From Methanosarcina acetivorans C2A (lineage in GTDB: Archaea > Halobacteriota > Methanosarcinia > Methanosarcinales > Methanosarcinaceae), in assembly GCF_000007345.1 (NCBI RefSeq), contig NC_003552.1:806001-870000 (forward strand): a stretch of 64,000 bases of DNA, in the 5' to 3' direction. The position numbers and the translations under genes are program-made. Below, piece after piece: positions 45,687-54,394 of the stretch (its first letter is position 1; each line of letters opens with the position of its first letter). The notes below the pieces were generated by a model. The model did not search any database, was not told the DNA's origin, and saw nothing but the letters and a program-made list of their open reading frames with translations.

Positions 45687-46457
45687 ATGGGAGCAAAGTC
45701 TGGATCTGTTGGGGAACAGTCCTTAAATCTCATTCTAATGGCAGGACATGCTGAAAATTTTCGAAAAATCGATGAGGGCAGGAAAATAGCAAAGAGGACA
45801 AATCAAAAAGAATATGAGATTTATGCCAGTCAAGGTGAGCTTCGAGAGATTATACCTGCTGTAGAGCGAACACGTAAGGATAATCAAGAAGTAAGTGATA
45901 TGGGCGAGAATGCTGTAATAATGAAGAACTTGTTTTACGGTATCCAGGCGCAATCACTTGTGGCTCTGGATATAAAAATAGGGAAAAGTACAGCTTCGAG
46001 AGCTCAACTCTTGGAGTCCGGGGAAAAAAGTCGAGCTGGGGCTTTTTTTAAAGAAGTAAAGATGAAGCTTTATGACAGTTACACTAAATCTTCTACTCGA
46101 GGATGGCGTTTTATTCCCGTAAATGATGGAAATAGGGCAAAAGTAGGTCGAAATTCCGAGATATTCCTGAGGAAACAACTTGATAGAATAAATGTGGATA
46201 AAGATCCCGTGTTAAGAAGTATTATATGTCAACTTGATTTGATTAAAAAGAAAATGGAGCAAAGTCAAAAAACATTTATCGCATCTAGTATCCTGATTGT
46301 AATCGATCTTCAGCATCCAGAGGATGTACGTGCAAAATTGATTGATTTAGCGCATCCCATCGATGTGAATAATAAACTGTTCCAAAAATATAAAGAAAAT
46401 TTTAATGAAGGAATAAATGCACTTATTGCTTTTTTTAAAAGTTGTGCCGCCGAATAA
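45687..46457 (+). CDS. orphan hypothetical protein, 256 residues
   Basis: A charged, mainly helical protein without signal sequence or cysteine clusters. Two hydrophobic bits (SILIVIDLQHP and INALIAFF) are too short or too polar for membrane spans. SLNLILMAGHAENFRKIDEG near the N-terminus and the two echoing phrases DLQHPEDVRAKL and DLAHPIDVNNKL are its most distinctive features. I recognise no family. Composition is AT-rich compared with core genes, and it sits between a cas1-like remnant and an IS5-type remnant, so recent acquisition is likely. Confidence 0.55.
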   Translation: MGAKSGSVGEQSLNLILMAGHAENFRKIDEGRKIAKRTNQKEYEIYASQGELREIIPAVERTRKDNQEVSDMGENAVIMKNLFYGIQAQSLVALDIKIGKSTASRAQLLESGEKSRAGAFFKEVKMKLYDSYTKSSTRGWRFIPVNDGNRAKVGRNSEIFLRKQLDRINVDKDPVLRSIICQLDLIKKKMEQSQKTFIASSILIVIDLQHPEDVRAKLIDLAHPIDVNNKLFQKYKENFNEGINALIAFFKSCAAE

Positions 46458-46515
46458 GAGGTAAAAATAAAACCGGTCACACAGAAAAGTTACACGAGTG
46501 GTTATTAATTCACGT

Positions 46516-47149
46516 TAAGAGCTTATCGAAATTCCTGCTACTCTAAATGTTATCCGTATGCATGCTAAATGAAGCATAGCAAGGTAATTCTCAATTTTCT
46601 TTTCCCATCTTATAATGAGTCTTCTGAATCTGTTTAACCAGGAATGTGACCTTTCCACAACCTATTTTCTTGCCTTAAAACCTTGTATTTCCATTCTTAT
46701 GTTTACCTCTCCCCTACTTTTGATACGGGCATTATAACTGTATTCTTTAACCAATTCTCCGATATCAAGAAAGTCATATCCTCTGTCCACACACATATTC
46801 TGAATAACATTATCTGGAGAAGGTTTTTTAAAAATTAGAAGTTACGCACTTGAGATCAAAAATCAAGCACAATAGCATTGTAGTCATATATGAGAATTAA
46901 TCTGAAAAATGTTTGATGTTATTGATTTCTCGTTTCAACCGCGTAAGTCCTAAAAATAATGTCATTTAAAGTCCTTTTTACAAGCTTTTGAAGTCTTCCA
47001 GGCTTCTTTTGGGGTTTGGGAAGAAGTAACAATTGTTTGGTTTTATTCCAGAATTCGTCAGATATCTCGTAATTGTGTTCGTTTTTTCGTTTCGCTACTA
47101 ATCAAAATTACTCTTAAATGTGTTTTTTTACTTCTCGGATAAGCACTTA
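46516..47149 (-). mobile_element. IS5-family insertion sequence remnant
   Basis: Ends resemble each other as inverted repeats: AAGAGCTTATC at the left (46517) and, reverse-complemented from the right, AAGTGCTTATC (ending 47148). On the minus strand the N-terminal transposase part (about 47100-46955) reads EISDEFWNKTKQLLLLPKPQ and KKPGRLQKL, typical of IS5 transposases. The C-terminal part (46830-46515) reads VVERSHSWLNRFRRLIIRWE, with one internal TAG just before it. The central DDE region, perhaps 100-150 codons, is missing and MITE family A copy 3 sits in the gap. The element is dead. Confidence 0.82.
46837..46951 (-). mobile_element. MITE family A, copy 3, inside the IS5 remnant
   Basis: About 115 bp from AGAAGTTACGC to GCGTAAGTCCT; its reverse complement aligns with copy 1 over the full length at roughly 90% by eye (for example TTTTTCAGATTAATTCTCAT is identical). 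It separates the N- and C-terminal parts of the transposase remnant, and host sequence was lost at the site. Confidence 0.82.
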
Positions 47150-47234
47150 TCATCTGCGGTTACTTACATGAGTTTTTCCCCAGGGAAAAGTAAGTCAGTT
47201 TATCTAATTTCAGGACAATTTATGGGTTGAGCAA

Positions 47235-48082
47235 GATGTCAGTCGATCAAATTCCAATTGGTAAGTTTTCCTTCATGACCCGCCTCTTGCAAAAAGCTCT
47301 CAGGCTATATGACCGGATACTTGTTCCGGAGGCAATGGACCCTTTTACCGGGTATCGTTTTATACTGTTTCTCAACTGGAAAAAGGAATGAAAATTAAAA
47401 CCTTAAGCTCCTGGGTTTTTCTCTGGAGGAGATTTCCATGCTTCTGGATGCGGAAAGTAAGGGAGAGTTCAAGCAGATGGGAGAATGCTTCAGGAAGAAA
47501 CTTGAAGAAACGAGAGCCGAAATTGGGAAACTGCAGAGGATTGAAGGCATCTTGCAGGGCGCCTGCGAGCATAATAAAAAAATTATGGAGTTATTCAGTA
47601 TGTCTGTTAACAGAATCCATTATTAAGGAAATCCCGGAAATTAGAGCAGTAAGCAAACGTGAGAAGGGAACATTTGCAGTAACTATAGGAAAACTCATAG
47701 GCGAGATATGTGCATGCATCAGCGGTCCTGAAAATCAGCGGAACAGGGTAAAAGTCACAGGTCCTACTATGTTCATTTGCCACGACTAGGAATACAAAGA
47801 AACTGACGCCGAGATTGAGGTTGCCCTTCCGGTTTCAGGCAGATTTTCAGTCGAAGATCCGAAAATGGGATTAGAGCCATGCCTGCCGCAAGAGTAGTTT
47901 CTGTTATCTATCGGGGTCCGTATCCCGGAGTTGAAGCCGTTTACAACCGGGTCTTCTCATATCTCGAAGAAAATAATCTGGAAACTTTCGGTCCCAGCAG
48001 GGAACTTTACTTCAGCGATCCTGCAGAAGTTCCTGAAGAGGAGCTTACGACTGAGACCCAGATTCAAGTTAGAGAGAGGTAA
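47235..48082 (+). pseudogene. MerR-type regulator with GyrI-like effector domain, multiply frameshifted
   Basis: Conceptual joining of frames rebuilds a MerR-family activator: KFSFMTRLLQKALRLYDR, then DPFTGYRF and QLEKGMKIKTLSS (47235 on), after a frameshift near 47420 LGFSLEEISMLLDAESKGEF, a coiled linker (47438-47626), and after another frameshift a GyrI-like ligand domain ending PAARVVSVIYRGPYPGVEAV and a stop at 48082. A TAG at about 47787-47789 interrupts the last part. At least three lesions exist, so no functional protein can be made. Its target may have been the adjacent methyltransferase gene. Confidence 0.8.
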
Positions 48083-48092
48083 TCTATGCGTT

Positions 48093-48126
48093 GCTCCAGA
48101 AACCTGGAGCAGTTATCTTTTTTTCA
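48093..48126 (+). terminator. hairpin terminator after the MerR-type pseudogene
   Basis: GCTCCAG-AAAC-CTGGAGC (48093-48110) is a perfect 7-bp stem with a 4-nt loop, followed by ATCTTTTTTTC. Confidence 0.7.
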
Positions 48127-48221
48127 AGAAATACAATTGTAATCTCTCCTGCCGAATCCTATACTTAACCATCCAAATCTTTTTTAGCATCAAAATAGTA
48201 TTCTTTCCTTGGGTCAAGGTT

Positions 48222-48923
48222 GTGGAAAAGGACGTGGAGTTTTGGAAGGCGTTTGCCAGACGAGCGTCGCAGGTTATCGCAGGCTTATTATTATTTATGG
48301 TAGTGTTTTTTCTTTCAGCCGGGCGGATCGACCTGCCAAGGGCATGGTTTTTCTTTGCCATTTATTTTGTTTCGTTTCTCTTCAATACGGTAATTTTCCT
48401 CAGGTTCAACCCTGAGATCATAAGAGCACGGAGTGAAACTAATTGGGGAAAAATGAAGTGGTGGGATAAGGTGTTTGCAGTGCTCTATTTCGTGTTTCTT
48501 TTCTCAATGTTTATTGTTTGCGGGCTCGATGTAGGGAGATTACATCTTTCCAGCATCGGGATAGGGTTTTTAGTGGTAGGCGTGATAATTTTCGTTGTGG
48601 GCTGGGCATTTGCGGTATGGGCAATGGTTGAAAACAAGTTTTTTGAAACCACAGTCCGAGTTCAGATGGAAAGAGAGCACAGGGTTGTTTCCACGGGCCC
48701 TTATGCGATTATCCGGCATCCGGGTTATGCCGGAATGATTCTGTTTTACGGTTGCTCTCCGTTTATCATCGGTTCTCTCTACGGGCTGATCCCTGTAATA
48801 TTACTTGCTTTTGCTTTTGTTTTTCGCACATATTTTGAAGACAGGCTGCTCTACGAGGAGCTTACAGGATACAAGGAATACACGAAAAAGGTAAAGTACC
48901 GCCTCTTGCCATTTGTCTGGTGA
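48222..48923 (+). CDS. isoprenylcysteine carboxyl methyltransferase-like membrane protein
   Basis: About 233 residues from a GTG at 48222 (another GTG at 48234); no ATG with a good context fits, and the frame upstream belongs to the pseudogene region. Five or so membrane segments precede the conserved methyltransferase core REHRVVSTGPYAIIRHPGYAG, and the C-terminus reads YFEDRLLYEELTGYKEY. This is the ICMT/phospholipid-methyltransferase group, which methylates lipid-linked or prenylated substrates at the membrane using SAM. Archaea lack classical CaaX prenylation, so the substrate is open. A fragment of a second copy lies at 52425-52539. Confidence 0.75.
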   Translation: MEKDVEFWKAFARRASQVIAGLLLFMVVFFLSAGRIDLPRAWFFFAIYFVSFLFNTVIFLRFNPEIIRARSETNWGKMKWWDKVFAVLYFVFLFSMFIVCGLDVGRLHLSSIGIGFLVVGVIIFVVGWAFAVWAMVENKFFETTVRVQMEREHRVVSTGPYAIIRHPGYAGMILFYGCSPFIIGSLYGLIPVILLAFAFVFRTYFEDRLLYEELTGYKEYTKKVKYRLLPFVW

Positions 48924-49053
48924 GGACGTTATAGGGAAAAATGGCTCTGTACTGGATTTAGAGATGGCCTGTTTTTGAAAAGTATCGATTCCGGCTGAAA
49001 ATAAGTTATTTCCCAGGTACTTATTTTCAGCAGAATCCCCACAATTTATGGGT

Positions 49054-49461
49054 TTAAATATCCGAAAAATCAAGTGTAAATTTTTTCCTGTAAACCATTC
49101 CCTGAAATATTGCCACGAGGTCTCCTGCATCATCCGTGACGTTCACAGTATATGTGGCGATTTTAGGATTTATTGAAGTTTCCTTTGCTTCGGCCGTGAG
49201 AGTCCCTTTTGTTGCAGCTTTTACAAAAGAGATGTTTGAATTGATTCCAACTGCAGCAATTCCGTATGCATTTGAAGCTGCGGCAAAAGCAAGGTCTGCA
49301 AGGGTAAATATTGCGCCTCCCTGCACTGCCCTTAAAGCATTAAGGTGTTTTTCTTCTATCTCCAGCGTGGCTTTTGCATAGCCTGGAGCAGCTTCCAGCA
49401 GTTCTATTCCTGCATGTGCGGCAAACTTATCTTTTTTAAAAAAACGTTTGAGGTCTTCCAT
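49054..49461 (-). CDS. PaaI-type hotdog thioesterase
   Basis: 135 residues from the ATG at 49461, preceded by CCGGAG; the frame to 49494 is probably not used. HLNALRAVQGGAIFTLADLA is the PaaI hotdog signature, in which the aspartate and the preceding glycines shape the active site, followed by GINSNISFVKAATKGTL. Such enzymes hydrolyse acyl- or aryl-CoA thioesters in the cytoplasm. The specific substrate is unknown. It converges with the methyltransferase gene. Confidence 0.85.
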   Translation of the reverse strand: MEDLKRFFKKDKFAAHAGIELLEAAPGYAKATLEIEEKHLNALRAVQGGAIFTLADLAFAAASNAYGIAAVGINSNISFVKAATKGTLTAEAKETSINPKIATYTVNVTDDAGDLVAIFQGMVYRKKFTLDFSDI

Positions 49462-49802
49462 AATAGCGACTCCGGTAATTATCAGTAAAGTCACTTCCCA
49501 TTTGCTATATTTTTAATTAAAGTTATGCCTTTCGAATTAAACTCGGAAACACATTTTCTTCTCTTTCGTTCGAAAGCCTATTCACGTTTTTCTCTAATTT
49601 GTTTTCAAACTCCAGTTACTTTTGAATTCCTTTTAATACAGATTTCAGTCAAACTTTTGATTTTGAAACTGCGTTTCATGTTTTGCCTTTTAATGATAAT
49701 TTCACTACTTGTTTCGCTTTTTAATACTAATTTCACTACTTATTACTAAGTAATTTTACACTACTCGTAAGCGTCTAATAAGCCGGAGTTTTAGATACGT
49801 TT
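49462..49802. other. intergenic region with a short direct repeat
   Basis: TTTAAT-N-ATAATTTCACTACTT at about 49689 recurs at about 49718. Otherwise AT-rich with no gene. Confidence 0.4.
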
Positions 49803-50483
49803 ATGGATGGGAGGAAGAGATCCGAACTTGGGGTTGAATTGCTGGAAACCAATATACTGGGAATTAAAAAAGAAACCGGAGACGGATTTAAAACCGTTAT
49901 GATCGAAACAGATCGTGGAAGGGTGGAATGCCGTTACTATGCGGCAGAAGGAGCGAGCAAAGCGGTGATTATGGTCGGAGGGATAGGAGGGGGTTTTGAC
50001 ACTCCTGCAGATGGTCTTTATCCCCGTTTGTGTGTGGATTTGCTGGATTCCGGAATAAGTTCGCTAAGGATCAGATTCAGGTATCCTACCGATCTGGCAG
50101 AAGCTACTATGGATGTGCTTGTAGGAATTGAATTTTTAAAAGGTGAGGACATTTCCGGGTTTGGGCTGATAGGCCATTCTTTTGGAGGTGCTGTGGTCGT
50201 TCAGGCTGCGCATAACGAGAGCGCTGTAAAAACCATAGTCATTCTTTCCACTCAGAGTCTCGGAATTAGCCCGATCTCCAATCTTGCCGAAGGGGTTTCA
50301 GCGCTCTTGATCCATGGGGATAAGGATGAAACACTGCTGTCAGGGAGTTCGGTATACGCATATTTTCTGGCTCATGAACCGAAGAAACTCACGATATACG
50401 AAGGGGCAGGGCATGATTTAGCAGAAGTATCAGATGAAGTGTATAAAGAAGTAAAGAGCTGGATTGAAGACTACTTAAAATGA
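49803..50483 (+). CDS. alpha/beta hydrolase, dienelactone-hydrolase-like
   Basis: 226 residues with the nucleophile elbow GHSFGG (S126), a late aspartate in IHGDKDETLL and histidine in YEGAGHDLAE, completing an apparent Ser-Asp-His triad. The N-terminal VIMVGGIGGGFDTPADG forms the oxyanion region. The fold suits hydrolysis of esters or lactones in the cytoplasm, but no signal or cofactor motif tells the substrate. The gene is alone, immediately upstream of the sequon-rich secreted protein. Confidence 0.8.
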   Translation: MDGRKRSELGVELLETNILGIKKETGDGFKTVMIETDRGRVECRYYAAEGASKAVIMVGGIGGGFDTPADGLYPRLCVDLLDSGISSLRIRFRYPTDLAEATMDVLVGIEFLKGEDISGFGLIGHSFGGAVVVQAAHNESAVKTIVILSTQSLGISPISNLAEGVSALLIHGDKDETLLSGSSVYAYFLAHEPKKLTIYEGAGHDLAEVSDEVYKEVKSWIEDYLK

Positions 50484-50797
50484 GTCCTTTACGCCTTCCG
50501 GGCTACTATCTTTTATAAGTTTTATATTTTTTTCCTTCAGGTTTTTGTTCAACTGTTATTTCTGTTCAACCGTTCTTTATTAAAGCTCAATATTTAATTT
50601 CCATTTAATAGTTCTGGCTTCAAAAGTGCTTACTGATTGTGAAAAGCTGACTAACCCTCCATATAGTTAAATAGAGATTAAGTATTTATAAATTCTCCAT
50701 TTATTATTAAATTGGTTTTTATTAAACCTACTTTTATTTAATAGGGGATTATTTATTCAACTGGTCAGAAGACCAAATTCGTGTATGGGGGTATAGA
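50484..50797 (+). other. AT-rich promoter region of the sequon-rich gene
   Basis: Several TATA-like stretches (for example AAGTATTTATAAATTC near 50680) and TTAAT/ATTAA repeats. GGGGG stands before the ATG at 50798 as ribosome-binding site. No gene. Confidence 0.4.
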
Positions 50798-51814
50798 ATG
50801 AAAGTGAAACTAATAGTTTCTCTGATAGCTTTATGTCTAGCCCTGTCCATCGTATCCGTGCAAGCGCAGACAGACGCGGAAGAGGACATGGATAGCACAA
50901 ATCTGATCGTGACCGGAAATATTGCTAAGACCATTACGTGTAATATGACCGGTAACGCTGCTGTGATCGAAGAAATAAATAAGACTACCGAGGCGGATAA
51001 CGCTACCGAGGCAGACAATGCTACCGAGGCAGACAATGCTACCGAGGCGGACAACGCTACCGAGGCGGACAACGCTACCGAGGCGGACAACGCTACCGAG
51101 GCGGACAACGCTACTGAAGAGATAACGTGTACTGTGACTGGAAAAATGATTTTGATCAAAGATCTAAGTAATATGACCGAAAAGGCGGTTATAGTCGGAA
51201 AAACGGATAGTATGCCCGGAAACGTGGTTATTTTCGGAAAAATGGATAACATGACTGAAGACATGGGTAACATGACCGAAGGCATAGGTGACGTGACCGT
51301 ATTCATGGCCGGAAATATGACTGGAACCATGATGTGCAACATGACAGAAATGAATAAGACTATCGAGGGTGCGGATAACATGACCGTACTCATGGCCGGA
51401 AACATGACCGGAACCATAACAGGTGATATGACCAAAAAAGCGATTATAATCAAGAATATGGGCGATATGAAAGAAATAGCCGAAAAAATGAGTAATATGA
51501 CCTGGATAGCCGAAGACACGGATAACATGACTGAATCCACGGCATGTAATATGACCGGAAAAATGCTTGTAATCAAAACTATGGATAACATGACCGAAAT
51601 GGAAGAAGACATGGATGATATGGTCGAGATGGATGGAGATACGGCTGTAATCGGAAATATGGATAAAACGATGGAAATGGACAAGGCCGCGTACAACACA
51701 ACCGGAAAGATCATTGTGATCAAAAATATGGATGGTGCGATTGGAGTTGTGGCCAAGCCCATTACATTGAACGCGACTGAAAGAAGGTCTACAATCAGAA
51801 ATATGAATGAGTGA
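50798..51814 (+). CDS. secreted sequon-rich repeat protein
   Basis: 338 residues. A clear signal peptide (MKVKLIVSLIALCLALSIVS, cleaved near VQAQ) is followed by a low-complexity, Met-, Asp- and Asn-rich chain with no globular domain. It holds 23 N-x-T sequons and no N-x-S sequon by my count: seven lie in perfect EADNAT hexapeptide repeats (50990-51115) and most others are NMT in phrases such as MDNMTE and AGNMTG. Archaea glycosylate asparagine in exported proteins at such sites, so this may be a heavily glycosylated surface or extracellular polymer. No anchor is visible at the C-terminus. The opposite strand is also open but has no support. Confidence 0.75.
   Translation: MKVKLIVSLIALCLALSIVSVQAQTDAEEDMDSTNLIVTGNIAKTITCNMTGNAAVIEEINKTTEADNATEADNATEADNATEADNATEADNATEADNATEADNATEEITCTVTGKMILIKDLSNMTEKAVIVGKTDSMPGNVVIFGKMDNMTEDMGNMTEGIGDVTVFMAGNMTGTMMCNMTEMNKTIEGADNMTVLMAGNMTGTITGDMTKKAIIIKNMGDMKEIAEKMSNMTWIAEDTDNMTESTACNMTGKMLVIKTMDNMTEMEEDMDDMVEMDGDTAVIGNMDKTMEMDKAAYNTTGKIIVIKNMDGAIGVVAKPITLNATERRSTIRNMNE
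50990..51115 (+). repeat. seven 18-nt repeats encoding EADNAT
   Basis: GAGGCGGACAACGCTACC is repeated seven times; four units are nearly identical and the first three differ only at silent positions (GCA/GCG, AAT/AAC, GAT/GAC). Silent drift between copies suggests the protein sequence is under selection. Confidence 0.95.
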
Positions 51815-52424
51815 ACGATAGCGTGACCGAAAGAATTGTATGGACAGGTTAATTCAAGTTCGTTTCCATTACAAACTTCGGTCTGGAATAAGGGCTGTGA
51901 ATCTGCATATTCACAGTTCATCCTTTTTCATTTCTGAATTACATTATAACAGCTGTAGAATTCCCTGAATAAAATTTGTTTTTCTTCCGACCCATTGGAT
52001 AGAACCTGTCTTCAACAAACCTATTCTTTGCAAATCTATTCTCAATAGAGCTATTTTCATCAGAAACGAACTTTTTTGATTTTCATCTTAAATTCAGTTC
52101 TCTGGCTAAATATATTCATCTGGGATACCTTAAATGTCTTCACGAGGCTATAATATTCACAGATTTTTTATAAGGCCGCCCTTGCAAACCTTCTTATAGG
52201 CAAAGAAAAAGAAACTTCTTCAAAAGAGGTTGTAGACCTGCGCAGTGAAGTACAGTGGCTTTCCAATGAAATCAGCAGTTTTTCTTACAGGGAAAGGGAA
52301 AAAGGTGATTTTCAAGTAAGTATCTCGATATATTTCATTGACTATGCCTCTGCTCATTACTCCTTGCCTCTGCTCGTTACTTCTGTCTTTTCTGTCACCT
52401 TCATCCTTTCTTTCCCTGTTAATT
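51815..52424. other. region without an intact gene; possible gene remnant
   Basis: From about 52155 a plus-strand frame reads FYKAALANLLIGKEKE and KEVVDLRSEVQWLSNEIS before drifting into low-complexity sequence. It has no start codon and looks like the tail of a lost gene. Nothing is supported in 51815-52154. Confidence 0.3.
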
Positions 52425-52539
52425 GTTTTTCTTTCTTTTTCCGCACCTGTATGAAGACAGGCTGCTCTGCGAGGAACTTCCGGGATATAATGACTACAAG
52501 GCAAAAGTAAGATGCCGGCTGGCCCCTTTCTTTTCGTAA
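52425..52539 (+). pseudogene. C-terminal fragment of a second ICMT-like methyltransferase
   Basis: GACAGGCTGCTCTGCGAGGA and what follows encodes DRLLCEELPGYNDYKAKVR ending in PFFS and TAA, clearly related to DRLLYEELTGYKEYTKKVK at the end of the gene at 48222-48923. A one- to few-base indel just before it breaks the frame, and the rest of the gene is absent. Confidence 0.75.
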
Positions 52540-52897
52540 GGCTAAGACAAAAACGGGGCTGGAAGGGTTATTCATGTAAAAAAACGTTTATGAGTGAAAT
52601 ATTGTAATATTGTAGCAGAGTAAAAAATAAGCTAGGATTGAAGAATAAATTAAAACCTATTTTCAGGTTCTCATCTGGATTATGAGATTACACCAATTGG
52701 ACTATGCATAAAAGTAATGTAAGAATTGTGATTACTATGAGCCCTATTTCCATGGCTCCTAATTCAAAAGTACCTACCTTCATATCTTCTAAATTGTTTA
52801 AGCATCTATATATAGGTATTAATTTAGATTTTTTTCAATCTTTTTTCTGCATTCTTTTCTTCCTTCTCTCTTCCTTATTTTTACTTTTTTTCTGGAT
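52540..52897. other. intergenic region without recognised features
   Basis: AT-rich; two short open frames have no support. It lies behind the 3' end of the ferredoxin-domain gene. Confidence 0.4.
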
Positions 52898-53497
52898 TTA
52901 TATTCCCGATGGAGGTTCGATTGCGTCGTAAGGACAATTTTCTGCGCATCTCCCGCATTCCAGGCATATCGACCCGTCAATTTTATAGATTTCCCCTTTG
53001 CTGATAGCCCTTGAAGGGCATAATTCTTTACATATCCCACAGGCCGTACACTTTTCTGTAATTTTATAACCCGGCTCTGCCACTTTTGCCCCTCCGAAAG
53101 CGAATCTTTCACGTTTCGGAGGGATGCCGGATAAGTCATACATTTCCCCTACTCCGGAGGATAAACAAAATACCTCCAGAATATCTTTTGTATCTTCAGG
53201 GTATATCTCGTCAAGAACCGGGTTTATCTCAAATATTTTTTCCAGAAAAATGTTTTCAACGAATTCTATCCTTCCTCTGACCCTGACCATAACGTAGTTT
53301 TTATCCATGCCGACAAGTGCTATTTCCGGATTTTTCTTTAACTGTCTGTAATAGGGTTTTCCCCTTGCCGTGAGAAAATAGAGTTTCTCATGCTCAACCA
53401 GCATTACATCGCTCATCCTGACTGCCGGTTTTCCATCATCCACAGTTGCAACAGCAACGGATTTGATGTTTCTTAAGAATTCAAGCGGATCTTCCAT
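52898..53497 (-). CDS. split-barrel flavoprotein fused to a 2[4Fe-4S] ferredoxin domain
   Basis: 199 residues from the ATG at 53497, which has GGTGGAGGT just before it; a longer frame to 53557 adds an unlikely Lys-rich tail. The N-terminal 120 residues match the pyridoxamine-phosphate-oxidase-like split barrel (SVAVATVDDGKPAVRMSD, LYFLTARGKPYYRQL), which binds FMN or F420. The C-terminus has two ferredoxin motifs, CTACGICKELC and CLECGRCAENC. The fusion suggests direct electron transfer between a flavin-type cofactor and ferredoxin clusters. The partner substrate is unknown. Confidence 0.8.
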   Translation of the reverse strand: MEDPLEFLRNIKSVAVATVDDGKPAVRMSDVMLVEHEKLYFLTARGKPYYRQLKKNPEIALVGMDKNYVMVRVRGRIEFVENIFLEKIFEINPVLDEIYPEDTKDILEVFCLSSGVGEMYDLSGIPPKRERFAFGGAKVAEPGYKITEKCTACGICKELCPSRAISKGEIYKIDGSICLECGRCAENCPYDAIEPPSGI

Positions 53498-53800
53498 ACC
53501 TCCACCCCTTAGTTTTTTCATTTTTACTTTTTCATTTTTACATTCTCTTTGTTTCAAATCCTTTTTGTTTTAAGTCTTCTTCGTTTCAAATCTTCTTCGT
53601 TTCAAATCTGCTCTTAACATCTCGTAAATGCGCATAATAGAGGTTATATCGTAGTTTTCCTTTCCGAAGAAGCGAGTTCTGATAATGGCTGCGCTGCCTG
53701 TATACTATTATTTTGGATATTGTAATGATATATAACTTCACCAGGTCTGCAAAGAAGCTGAAATAGTCCCCGGTTTTGACCCCCTCTCATCCTGGAAACT
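53498..53800. other. intergenic region with T-rich tandem repeats
   Basis: TCTTCTTCGTTTCAAA is repeated about three times between 53545 and 53612 on the plus strand, upstream of the ferredoxin-fusion gene. No gene is supported. Confidence 0.45.
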
Positions 53801-54394
53801 TTACTCCTTCCTTTTCCAGTAGGTCTCTGTCCCGTTGCAGGTTATGTATGCAGCTGCAGGGACCTGGCTGAGGACAAAGCCCAGGTTCATCACATCCATG
53901 CAGGAACCCATGGAGTTTAACAAAATCAGGATTTTTGCCATTGGGGTCAGCAGGCCCAGAAACCCCAGGATTAAGGGCAGGGCTGCTGAAATAATTAGGA
54001 AAGGTGCTATCGTTATTAGAATGTACCTCAGCTTTGGCAGGCTTTCTTCCGAATAAACATACCCTCCGTAGTAAGTAATCCCCAGATATGTTTTCTCCGA
54101 TCTTATAAAGTTGGGAATGAAGATCAGGTGCAAGAGTTCATGACTTAACAGCAGCCCCATAAGACCTGCAAAGCCTTTCAGGCTTATGGTTGCGGATAGC
54201 CCATGCGAGGTTATTCCGAAGTCGGCGAGGGAAAAGGCTGTAAATATATTGAATATTTTTACGGTTGCAAGGGCGCTTAAGGCCATTATGGGAACCATTA
54301 ACAATCCGATGCTTACGATGTTTTGAGGTTCACGCAGCTGTATCCAGTCACTGGCTATTAGTTCCGATTTCCTTTCGGGATTTGTTTTCGGCAC
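53801..54394 (-). CDS. DUF3267 family membrane metalloprotease-like protein
   Basis: 197 residues with four hydrophobic segments. The third region contains LLSHELLHLIFIPN, an HExxH zinc-binding motif placed next to a membrane segment, as in DUF3267 zincins. YLGITYYGGYVYSEE then resembles the loop region of the family. The protein probably sits in the cytoplasmic membrane and could be an intramembrane or juxtamembrane peptidase; activity is not shown for most relatives. It stands alone. Confidence 0.75.
   Translation of the reverse strand: MPKTNPERKSELIASDWIQLREPQNIVSIGLLMVPIMALSALATVKIFNIFTAFSLADFGITSHGLSATISLKGFAGLMGLLLSHELLHLIFIPNFIRSEKTYLGITYYGGYVYSEESLPKLRYILITIAPFLIISAALPLILGFLGLLTPMAKILILLNSMGSCMDVMNLGFVLSQVPAAAYITCNGTETYWKRKE

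Noticed and set aside
47931-48221. N-terminal extension of the ICMT-like protein in the same frame
   Set aside because: This part is out-of-frame translation of the MerR/GyrI pseudogene and the terminator hairpin, so it is not part of the methyltransferase.
50749-51921. 390-codon open frame antisense to the sequon-rich gene
   Set aside because: It mirrors the repeats on the other strand, has no ribosome-binding site or signal, and its composition is explained by the coding strand.
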